From Nostoc sp. C052 (GTDB taxonomy: Bacteria > Cyanobacteriota > Cyanobacteriia > Cyanobacteriales > Nostocaceae): a DNA stretch of 64,000 nt. Location: NCBI RefSeq assembly GCF_013393905.1, contig NZ_CP040272.1:7325501-7389500 (forward strand), given 5' to 3'. This document shows positions 8,670 to 16,122 of this stretch, in pieces. The stretch's first letter is position 1. The number at the start of each line of letters is the position of its first letter. A program made the translations under genes and the position numbers. The notes below the pieces were generated by a model. The model was not told the origin of the DNA, searched no databases, and was given only the letters and a program-made list of their open reading frames with translations.

Positions 8670-10823
8670 CTACAGATTTTTGACGATCGCACCAAAGTCA
8701 GCTAAAACACGGGCATGATTGCGAACTAATCCCAGCAGATGTAACCGATTACGCTTAATTTCTGGATCGGAGTCCATAACTAAAACGCTATCTGGGCCAT
8801 CAAAGAAGTTACTAACTGCCGGAGCAATTTTTGTGAGTGCTGCTACTAACAGTTGATAATTTCGTGTCTGCTGTGCTGCTTGAGTTTCCGGTACTGAATC
8901 GATTAAGGCTTTATACAAAGCACTCTCAGAGGATTTTTGGAATAATTCTTGACGAACTACGGTTGTTGGTTCTAGCTGTTTTGTATCCAAATCGCCTTGA
9001 GCGGCTAATCGTGTGGAACGGTTAACGGTTTCGTAGATGTTATCTAAGGTACTGTCGTTGCGGATTTGTTGTAAGTATAAGGCGCGATCGCGGACATCCA
9101 ATAAATCTTTTAACGTCCGTTCTGTGTATTCTGGATCATTTTCTCCCAAAACTGCATTTACTAAGTCGTAATCAATCTGCTTTTCTTCTTGTAGTAAAGT
9201 GCGGATGCGTTGCAAGAAAAACTCTTGTAATGCTGTGGTTAATGATGCCCCATCCTTATGATATTTTGCTGCAAAATCTGTTGCTATCTGCTTCAATAAA
9301 TCATCTAAATTTATCGGCAAGTTATCAAACCAAACAATTTTAACTACAGCATTGGCAGCACGACGCAAGGCAAAGGGATCGGATGAACCAGAGGGAATTA
9401 AACCTAAACCAAAGATGCTCACTAAAGTATCTAATCTATCTGCCAAACCGACAATTTTACCTGTGAGTGTTCCTGGTAAAATATCACCGGCTCCCTTTGG
9501 CAAATAATGTTGATAAATTGCTTTTGCTACTTCGGCATCTTCACCACTAGCTAAGGCATATTTTTCTCCCATAATGCCTTGCAATTCTGGGAATTCATAT
9601 ACCATTTGTGTCACCAAATCTGCTTTACATAATAAAGCAGCACGTTGGATTCTTTGGCTTTGATTTTCCCCTAGTTTTAATTGATTGCTAATTTGTTCGG
9701 CAATTTGAACTATTCTATCTACCTTGGCGCGTACCGAACCCAATTCTTCTTGAAAAGTGACTTTTTCCAACTGGGGTAAAAAGCTATCTATTGGCTTAGT
9801 TAAATCAGCTTCGTAGAAAAATCTACCATCAGCTAATCTGGCACGAATTACCCTTTCATTTCCCACGGCAACAATATCTGATTTTTTCGGATCGCCGTTA
9901 GAAATGGTGATGAAGTTGGGCAATAATTCTTGTTCAAAACTCCCTGGTTTGAATACAGGAAAATAACGTTGATGAGTAACCATGACTTCAGTAATTACCT
10001 CAGTTGGTAATTCTAAAAATTCTGGTTCAAATTTCCCGACAACTGCGGAAGGATATTCTACAAGGTTGATTACTTCTGCTAACAAATCGGGGTAAATTAC
10101 TGTATACCCACCTAAATTTTCTGCAACTGCATTTACTTGCTCTTTAATCAGATTTGCCCGTTCTTCTGGGTCAACGTTGACATAAGCAGACTTGAGGGTT
10201 GTAACATAATCAGTAGGTTGGGCAATTGTCACAGGTTCAGGATGCAAGACCCGATGACCTTGAGAAATGCGATCGCTCTGAACAGTTTTAGAACCATTCA
10301 CTAATTCTAGAGGCAGCACTGTCTCATCTAACAAAGCTACCAGCCAACGAATTGGTCGGGAAAACCTGGCATCCCCATTACCCCAACGCATCAACCGCTT
10401 ACCCTCTAAACCCCAAATCCACTGGGGAACGAGTTCGGTCAAAATTTCCGCCACAGGACGACCTGTGATTTTTTTAAGAACAAAGACAAATTCCCCTTTG
10501 TCAGTGGGGCGAACAGACAACGCATCCAGTTCCACACCTTGCTTTTTGGCAAAGCCTGCTGCTGCTGCTGTCGGCTGACCATCTTTAAAGGCAGCTTGGG
10601 CGGGGGGCCCTTTAATTTCTTCTTCTCGATCTGGTTGCTGCGATGGTAGCCCTGTAATCAATACCGCCAACCGCCGGGGAGTACCGTACACCTGGACACT
10701 TGCGCCCTTGAGGCTGTTTGCTTCCAAGCTTTGGGGAATGCGTTCCTGCCATTGCACTAAAGCATCACTGAGAAAACTTGCAGGTAGTTCTTCTGTACCA
10801 ACTTCTAATAGAAACCCAGGCAT
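8670..10823 (-). CDS. glyS: Glycine--tRNA ligase beta subunit
   Basis: The 717-residue beta subunit of the bacterial alpha2beta2 glycyl-tRNA synthetase, which handles tRNA recognition while the alpha subunit (GlyQ, not in this window) activates glycine. The N terminus FLLEVGTEELPASF is diagnostic, as are the conserved blocks GTPRRLAVLI, RWLVALLDE, VTHQRYFPVF, LADRLDTL and DPFALRRAANAVV. The C terminus carries an anticodon-binding-like segment with FFDGPDSVLVMD. Length matches the family. The ATG at 10821-10823 gives MPGFLLEVGTEE, the expected start. The upstream gap is about 950 bp, so the gene probably has its own promoter there. Confidence 0.97.
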   Translation of the reverse strand: MPGFLLEVGTEELPASFLSDALVQWQERIPQSLEANSLKGASVQVYGTPRRLAVLITGLPSQQPDREEEIKGPPAQAAFKDGQPTAAAAGFAKKQGVELDALSVRPTDKGEFVFVLKKITGRPVAEILTELVPQWIWGLEGKRLMRWGNGDARFSRPIRWLVALLDETVLPLELVNGSKTVQSDRISQGHRVLHPEPVTIAQPTDYVTTLKSAYVNVDPEERANLIKEQVNAVAENLGGYTVIYPDLLAEVINLVEYPSAVVGKFEPEFLELPTEVITEVMVTHQRYFPVFKPGSFEQELLPNFITISNGDPKKSDIVAVGNERVIRARLADGRFFYEADLTKPIDSFLPQLEKVTFQEELGSVRAKVDRIVQIAEQISNQLKLGENQSQRIQRAALLCKADLVTQMVYEFPELQGIMGEKYALASGEDAEVAKAIYQHYLPKGAGDILPGTLTGKIVGLADRLDTLVSIFGLGLIPSGSSDPFALRRAANAVVKIVWFDNLPINLDDLLKQIATDFAAKYHKDGASLTTALQEFFLQRIRTLLQEEKQIDYDLVNAVLGENDPEYTERTLKDLLDVRDRALYLQQIRNDSTLDNIYETVNRSTRLAAQGDLDTKQLEPTTVVRQELFQKSSESALYKALIDSVPETQAAQQTRNYQLLVAALTKIAPAVSNFFDGPDSVLVMDSDPEIKRNRLHLLGLVRNHARVLADFGAIVKNL

Positions 10824-11042
10824 ATAACACTGTTTTCAACTTTGCGTAGCTCAACTTTATCAGTTATTCTCAGGCGATCGCTCGTGATTTTTAGCTGAGG
10901 GCAGTTCTAGCTTGCGGCAAAAGGTTTGTTGGATAAACTTGGCATTTTATGCAAAACTTCACGAAAAAATGCAAATTTACTGAATCTCTATTCTAACCCC
11001 AGTAGTTCAGTGAACTGGTGGGCTATAATTCAAACTCATTTC

Positions 11043-11165
11043 AGGAGTGCTGAGTGAAGAAAAACTAGCTAGTACTTATGTACTTATCAAGAGCGACACA
11101 CTGCTGCTCTTGTGTAAAGTTTTTTCACTTTCAGCCGAGGCGCTTTTAACTCAGCACTCTTCCTT
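11043..11165. repeat. Fold-back segment with nested inverted repeats
   Basis: The outer arms GAGTGCTGAG (11045-11054) and CTCAGCACTC (11150-11159) are perfect complements. Inside them TGAAGAAAAACT (11054-11065) is nearly complementary to AGTTTTTTCA (about 11119-11128). Further in, GTACTTATGTAC (11072-11083) and CAAGAGC (11088-11094) with GCTCTTG (11106-11112) form smaller hairpins. The outer motif recurs at 39970 and 40130, so this may be a folded dispersed repeat and not an RNA gene. Confidence 0.5.
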
Positions 11166-11534
11166 TATGTCAGTGCTTTTGAACTATTCAAAAAAGTGAG
11201 ATGCTCCACAATGAACACAATATTTATGACTTGGTTAAAAATACTTCGTGTGCCAGTTTAAAAGGCGGAATGAGGGTTATATGCACAACAGTGAATATAA
11301 TGCTACAATCCCCGAAGTGTAAGTTTAGACATTAGTTCAAAAACAACTAGATCAACTATTGTCATAATCATCAAAAATTATTAAAGCCTATGTCTATAGG
11401 AACCTCAACCTGCTTACACAAAATGATGTTTTGATTTTTAATTTTATTATTCAGTACAAAAACTTTCTTTTAAAAACCACTAATAAAATTCATAAACAAT
11501 GTTTAAGTAAGTCGGTATGAATAATTAAAGGTCT

Positions 11535-11582
11535 GTAGTAATCGGCTCTAGCTTTTGAAATAGGACTGGAGCCGCTTACTAC
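11535..11582. repeat. Stem-loop, 14-bp arms with one mismatch
   Basis: GTAGTAATCGGCTC (11535-11548) pairs with GAGCCGCTTACTAC (11569-11582) with one mismatch, and pairing extends a few bases into the 20-base loop. It lies about 190 bp upstream of the glycosyltransferase start. There is no T-run, so it is a poor intrinsic terminator on either strand; an mRNA leader structure or a repeat remnant are alternatives. Confidence 0.55.
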
Positions 11583-11769
11583 AATCCAATTTAATTAAGT
11601 TTGCATTGCAAAATACATAGTTTGATTTAATTTTTATCATTTACTTAACGCAATTTTAATCAAGCAATCTTACAACTTTAAACAAGTAATAAAAGTAGCA
11701 GCCTTTACTTGCTATGAAGGAATAAATTCGATCGTCTCATACTGTATTCACGTAATTCACAAATAGCTC

Positions 11770-13059
11770 ATGCACATTCTGATTTATTCCTACAACTATC
11801 ATCCAGAGCCGATTGGAATTGCCCCGTTAATGACTGAATTGGCAGAAGGATTAGTCAAGCGAGGTCATGAAGTGCGAGTGATTACGGGAATGCCCAACTA
11901 TCCTCAGCGCGAAATTTATGATGGGTATCGAGGTAAGTGGTATCTTACTGAACAAAAAAATGGTGTCACTATTGAGCGAAGTTACCTCCGAATTAAATCC
12001 AAACCTAACCTCGTAGATCGGCTATTACTAGAGTTGAGTTTTGTTTTCACCAGCTTACCCCAAGCCTTTAAAGGTGGACGTCCCGATGTGATTCTCTTAA
12101 CAATTCCACCTCTATTAGGTACGTTGCCAGCAACAATATTTGGCTGGTTATACAACTGCCCAGTAGTTCTGAATGTGCAAGACATTCTACCAGAAGCCGC
12201 TGTACGTATTGGGCTATTGAAAAACAAGTGGATGATCCGAACTCTTACAGCTCTAGAGAAATTTGCATATCAGACTGCACATACTATTAGTGTCATTGCC
12301 GATGGATTTGGCGATAACTTAGTGAATAAGGGAGTACCTGTTAATAAAATTGTTTGTATTCCCAATTGGGTAAATTTAAATTTCATCCGGCCTTTACCCA
12401 AAGCGAACAACTCTTGGATATCTAACCATCAACTGGATGATAAATTTGTAGTACTTTATTCGGGCAATATTGCTCTAACACAAGGTCTTGAAACAGTAAT
12501 AGAAGCAGCAGTTTGCTTGCGTCATATTAAGGATATTGTCTTTGTAATCGTTGGCGAATCAAAAGCATTACAAAGGTTGCAGGAATATTGTCTATTAAAT
12601 GGAGCAGATAATGTTTTGCTGCTACCTTTGCAGCCGCGAGAAAAACTACCCGAAATGCTAGCGGCATCTGATGTAGGATTAATTGTGCAAAAGTGCAATG
12701 TGATTTCGTTCAATATGCCTTCAAAAATACCATTGCTATTGGCGAGTGGTCGCCCAATTGTGGGTTCAGTTCCCGCCACTGGTACTGCTGCTAGAGCGAT
12801 CGAACTCAGTGGTGGTGGGATAATTGTTGAGCCAGAATCACCCCATGCAATGGCAGCTGCGGTGCATGATTTATATACTAATCCTACTCTAGCAGCAAGG
12901 CTAGGCAACAAAGGAAGACAGTTTGCCGAAGAAAACTATTCCTTGGAACAAGCACTCGATCGGTATGAGTTGCTTCTTTCTCACATTGTTACTAACCACA
13001 AATCAACTATGGGAATCTTTCCGAAATTTGATTCCAATAAATCAGTTGTGGATGGTTAA
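11770..13059 (+). CDS. WcaI-like glycosyltransferase, family GT4
   Basis: A 429-residue GT-B fold retaining glycosyltransferase. The N-terminal half begins HILIYSYNYHPEPIGIAPL and continues with ITGMPNYPQREIYDGYRG, the pattern of colanic-acid WcaI-type enzymes. The C-terminal half has VVLYSGNIALTQGLE and the donor-sugar region NMPSKIPLLLASGRPIVG. It would transfer a sugar from a nucleotide donor to a lipid-linked or polysaccharide acceptor at the inner face of the membrane. The gene stands alone, with wide gaps on both sides; the nearest sugar-related gene in this part of the window is the epimerase at 1-867. The start ATG 11770 opens directly with the beta strand of the fold. Donor and acceptor cannot be told. 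Confidence 0.9.
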   Translation: MHILIYSYNYHPEPIGIAPLMTELAEGLVKRGHEVRVITGMPNYPQREIYDGYRGKWYLTEQKNGVTIERSYLRIKSKPNLVDRLLLELSFVFTSLPQAFKGGRPDVILLTIPPLLGTLPATIFGWLYNCPVVLNVQDILPEAAVRIGLLKNKWMIRTLTALEKFAYQTAHTISVIADGFGDNLVNKGVPVNKIVCIPNWVNLNFIRPLPKANNSWISNHQLDDKFVVLYSGNIALTQGLETVIEAAVCLRHIKDIVFVIVGESKALQRLQEYCLLNGADNVLLLPLQPREKLPEMLAASDVGLIVQKCNVISFNMPSKIPLLLASGRPIVGSVPATGTAARAIELSGGGIIVEPESPHAMAAAVHDLYTNPTLAARLGNKGRQFAEENYSLEQALDRYELLLSHIVTNHKSTMGIFPKFDSNKSVVDG

Positions 13060-13468
13060 AGGGGATTGTCTACACAGCCAATACCCTAATTTGGATAAAT
13101 TAAATCACCCATTCGGGTGAGTTGCGAATCAACCGATCGGGTGAACTAACTGTAGGAAGTTAAGATTGCTCAAAAATAGGACTCTAGAGAACACTAATTG
13201 ATTGCACGTCGTTCTTGGTGAGGATAACTTGATGAATAAAGCTGAATTAATCAGTGTAGGCATAGCCCACCTAACTCCTACGGGGGAGCAAGCTATGGGG
13301 AACGTCTCATAGAGAAGGCATCGCTCCATACTCTTTTCTTCCTTAAGATCAGTACTCACTACAACTTAAGAACGATAAACTCATCTGTGACTTATATACT
13401 ATCTCGTCTACTATGTGGTTATAATGCAAGCAAGCGCTTGCAAACACTCATAGAAAACTTAATATCAA
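13060..13468. other. Gap between glycosyltransferase and decayed regulator
   Basis: Contains a small hairpin TCACCC-ATTC-GGGTGA at 13105-13120 just after the glycosyltransferase, possibly part of a terminator but lacking a T-run. A degenerate copy of a cyanobacterial repeat of the GGCATCGCTCC/ACGTCTCATAGAGAAGG kind lies at about 13260-13330, and a perfect 12-bp palindrome at 13430-13441 (listed). No gene is seen. Confidence 0.55.
13430..13441. promoter_or_regulatory. Perfect 12-bp palindrome, possible relic TetR operator
   Basis: GCAAGCGCTTGC is a perfect palindrome 27 bp upstream of the first codon of the decayed TetR-family gene. A TATAAT-like hexamer, TATAAT at 13420-13425, lies immediately before it. 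TetR-family repressors commonly bind palindromes overlapping their own promoter, so this could be the old autoregulatory site. This is inference from position and symmetry only. Confidence 0.35.
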
Positions 13469-13988
13469 GGATGGCAAAAATTCGTGCAACCTTGATTAAG
13501 ACGACAACTGAGGTGTCTGCAACAGTAGGTTAAATCGAAGCTAAAACGTAAGAAATTGCTTGTGTTGCGATGTTCACTCAAGTAACTTTTTTTCGTCATT
13601 TCCACAACAAAGAGCAACCACTAACTTGTGATTACCTAAGCGATCGCTTGACAGTCTCAAACTGTAGCCTATTAGGATGAGTAGACTCAAAACCTGTACA
13701 TTGACTTCAAGAATTATCCAAGGCTTTGCAACCAAGATGATGGAGGAGCATGAAGACCTGATTTGGACATTTATTGCAGAAGCGAAGCAACATCCCCAGT
13801 TCACCTTTCTGAATCTTATACGAAACTGAAAAATCACTGCGCGCACAGATGATTGTGTATTGGCGAAAAAGTCAAGAGCCGGACACAGTATCTTCAGGCA
13901 TAGATGTAAAGCATCTGTAGATAGTTCCGCGAGTATGTTGCTTCACGGTATCCTGCGTTTTAGCGATATATCTACCACACTAGACTAA
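13469..13988 (+). pseudogene. Decayed TetR-family transcriptional regulator
   Basis: From ATG 13469 the frame encodes a degraded helix-turn-helix: EIACVAMFTQVTFFRHFHNK matches the TetR core (EIA..AGVS.GTLFRHFPNKE), but it is interrupted upstream by two TAA codons. After about base 13690 similarity moves to the +1 frame, where RIIQGFATKMMEEHEDL and FIAEAKQHPQF look like the TetR ligand-binding domain. That frame has an internal TGA near 13826, then SASMLLHGILRF and a stop at 13986-13988. At least three stops and one frameshift rule out a working protein. It sits about 390 bp upstream of and parallel to the RND efflux genes, where such repressors usually sit, so it was probably their local regulator. 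Confidence 0.75.
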
Positions 13989-14379
13989 GGTTCTAAATAT
14001 TACATGTAAATTTTTGTGAATCTATTTGTGCGTGGTACTAGCACTTCACCATTGAAGGAGACAGAGGTTTCATTTGATTGCCTGCAATAAGATGAATTGT
14101 GCTTTTTATCTGAGACAAGGCACTGAGTTTTTACTAGTTAGAAAAGTTTTATAAATTACAATTTAAAAAACGATTGGAGTTAAGTAATGTACAAAATGAC
14201 CATAATGTGCTAGATGATATTGGTTCGTTTTAGGTGCTAGACATCGTGAGCGATCGCCCAAATACCCAAAAATTTTGTCACCAACATAGAGAAAAAGGGC
14301 TAAAAAACTATTCAAAATAATGCTTTTTTAGCGAAGAGTAGATTGCCCAAGTCTAAATCCACAAGACGAGAAAACGAAG
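13989..14379. other. Upstream region of the efflux genes
   Basis: About 390 bases with no gene. It should contain the promoter of the efflux operon but no clear -35/-10 pair can be chosen. A HIP1 octamer lies near 14250. Nothing else stands out. Confidence 0.5.
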
Positions 14380-15960
14380 ATGTCCAATCCTCAGTTCCCT
14401 GACTCTCCCCTTCCGATTGAAGTAGAACAGCCTGCTGTTACCGATCCTAATCAAGAATCGCAACCATTGCCACAGCGATCGCCAAAGCCACCTCAAAAAC
14501 GGCGTTGGCCCCTAATATTAGGAATTATCCTGTTAGTTGCAGGTGTTGGTTTTGGTTGGCGCTGGTGGCAAACTAGTAACGCTAGCAATGCACCTGCGGC
14601 TGGAGCCAGTACTGGGCAACCAGCAATCCCTGTCAAGTTAGCAACTGTAGAAACTGAAACTGTGCAGGAAAGTTCGGAGTTTATTGGCTCCTTAGAGGCA
14701 CCACTATCTGTACCAATTAAGCCACAGGTTGAAGGACGAATTACTCAGATTTTCATCAAAGAAGGCAATCGTGTTCAACAAGGGCAAGTCATTATTAGCC
14801 TGCAAAGTGATGATGCCGAAGCCCAGCTACGCCAAAGACAAGCAGCACTAGAACAAGCCCAAGCAAATCTTGCTGAACTCAAAGCGGGGACTCGAACAGA
14901 AGTAGTTTCCCAAGCCAAAGCCCAGCTAGATCAAGCCGAAGCAAAATATCAAGATGCCGTATCTGGCTCGTTACCACAGCAAATTCAGCAAGCTGAAGCT
15001 CAAGTTAATTCCGCCAAATCCGATTTAGTACTAGCACAAGCACGAGCAACGCGATACGCACAATTAACCAAAGAAGGGGCAACTTCTCAAGATAGCTTAG
15101 ATGAATACCTGAAAAACAAAGCTAGTGCAGAAGCGGCGTTGGTTGCAGCCCAGAAAAACTTAGAGCAACTCCGCAAAAGCAGAACTGCTAATATCCAACA
15201 GCTGGGTGCTGCCTTAGAACAACAGAGACAATTCTACCGGCAGCAGGTGAATGGCAACCGCCCCGAAGATATTGCCCAAGGGCGATCGCAAGTTAGCCAA
15301 GCAGCCGCTCAAGTCCAGTCGGCTCAAGTTCAACTGCAATACACAAAAGTCCTAGCTCCTTTCACAGGTATTGTTGGTGATATCCCAGTCAAGGTAGGAC
15401 AGTATGTAGGACAAGGGGATCAACTGACCACATTGACCAAAAACGACTCTTTAGAACTGAATATATCCATTCCCCTAAATCAAGCCAGAAAGTTGCGCTT
15501 GGGCTTACCTGTACAAATGTTGGATGCCCAAGGTAAACCGACATCAACCGGTAAGATCAGTTTTATCTCCCCCAATGCCAGTTCAGATTCGCAGACAGTT
15601 TTAGTGAAAGCTAACTTTGGCAATTTGAGAAATCGACTGCTTAATCTTCAGTCAGTGCAAACCAGAGTGATCTGGGATGAACGTCCGGGAATATTAATTC
15701 CAGTTACAGCAGTATCTCGGTTAGGTGGGGAGACTTTTGTGTTTGTGGCTCAAGCGCCAGCAGATAAGTCTAAACCTGGATCTTCATCTTTAGTGGCTCA
15801 ACAAAAATCTGTGAAATTGGGAGTTATTGAGGGAAATAATTATCAAGTTCTTGACGGATTAAAAGCTGGGGACAAAATTGTTGTTTCCGGTATTCTTAAT
15901 GTAACCAATGGCGCTCCCATCAAGCCTGCACCGGAAGAAGCGGGTAGTCAGAAGCCTTAG
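14380..15960 (+). CDS. RND efflux periplasmic adaptor (HlyD/AcrA family)
   Basis: A 526-residue membrane fusion protein. A proline-rich cytoplasmic start is followed by one membrane anchor (about residues 43-63, WPLILGIILLVAGVGFGW). Then come a lipoyl half-motif PQVEGRITQIFIKEGNRVQQGQ, a long Gln/Ala-rich coiled-coil hairpin (about 145-310), the second lipoyl half (VLAPFTGIVGDIPVKVGQYV), a beta-barrel and a C-terminal membrane-proximal domain. It bridges the pump encoded 162 bp downstream to an outer-membrane TolC-like channel, which is not in this window. The gap to the pump gene is filled by a dispersed repeat but both genes are surely one unit. Control may have been lost with the decayed TetR gene upstream. 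Confidence 0.93.
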   Translation: MSNPQFPDSPLPIEVEQPAVTDPNQESQPLPQRSPKPPQKRRWPLILGIILLVAGVGFGWRWWQTSNASNAPAAGASTGQPAIPVKLATVETETVQESSEFIGSLEAPLSVPIKPQVEGRITQIFIKEGNRVQQGQVIISLQSDDAEAQLRQRQAALEQAQANLAELKAGTRTEVVSQAKAQLDQAEAKYQDAVSGSLPQQIQQAEAQVNSAKSDLVLAQARATRYAQLTKEGATSQDSLDEYLKNKASAEAALVAAQKNLEQLRKSRTANIQQLGAALEQQRQFYRQQVNGNRPEDIAQGRSQVSQAAAQVQSAQVQLQYTKVLAPFTGIVGDIPVKVGQYVGQGDQLTTLTKNDSLELNISIPLNQARKLRLGLPVQMLDAQGKPTSTGKISFISPNASSDSQTVLVKANFGNLRNRLLNLQSVQTRVIWDERPGILIPVTAVSRLGGETFVFVAQAPADKSKPGSSSLVAQQKSVKLGVIEGNNYQVLDGLKAGDKIVVSGILNVTNGAPIKPAPEEAGSQKP

Positions 15961-15963
15961 CTG

Positions 15964-16081
15964 AATAGGGGAGATGAGGGAGCAGGGGGGCAGGGAGCAG
16001 GGGGGTAGGGAGCAGGGAGAAGAATTTTCCCCTCCACCCCCCGCACCCTGCCCCTCTGCATCTTTTCAATGCCCAATGCCC
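15964..16081. repeat. Dispersed repeat, G-rich tract plus conserved tail
   Basis: A run of GGGAGCAGGG-like units is followed at about 16015-16081 by GGGAGAAGAATTTTCCCCTC, a C-rich stretch and TCTTTTCAATGCCCAATGCC. The same order of motifs recurs at 33222-33280, so this is a defined family and not random low complexity. It separates the adaptor and pump genes and carries no gene. Confidence 0.8.
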
Positions 16082-16122
16082 CATTCTCAATACCAAATAC
16101 CCAAAGCCCAATTTTGTAACCT

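Larger units (their letters stand above)
10824..11769. other. Intergenic region with structured segments
   Basis: About 950 bases between divergent genes (glyS leftward, glycosyltransferase rightward). It should hold both promoters, though none can be assigned confidently. A HIP1 octamer lies near 10874. Two segments with marked folding potential (11043-11165 and 11535-11582) are listed separately. No frame over about 20 codons looks coding. Confidence 0.6.

Noticed and set aside
13574..13846. 90-codon minus-strand frame
   Set aside because: It is antisense to the TetR remnant, whose helix-turn-helix is recognisable on the plus strand.
15964..16014. Coding or G-quadruplex-only interpretation of the G-rich tract
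   Set aside because: The tract is one of several dispersed repeat copies; a quadruplex is possible but cannot be supported beyond base composition.
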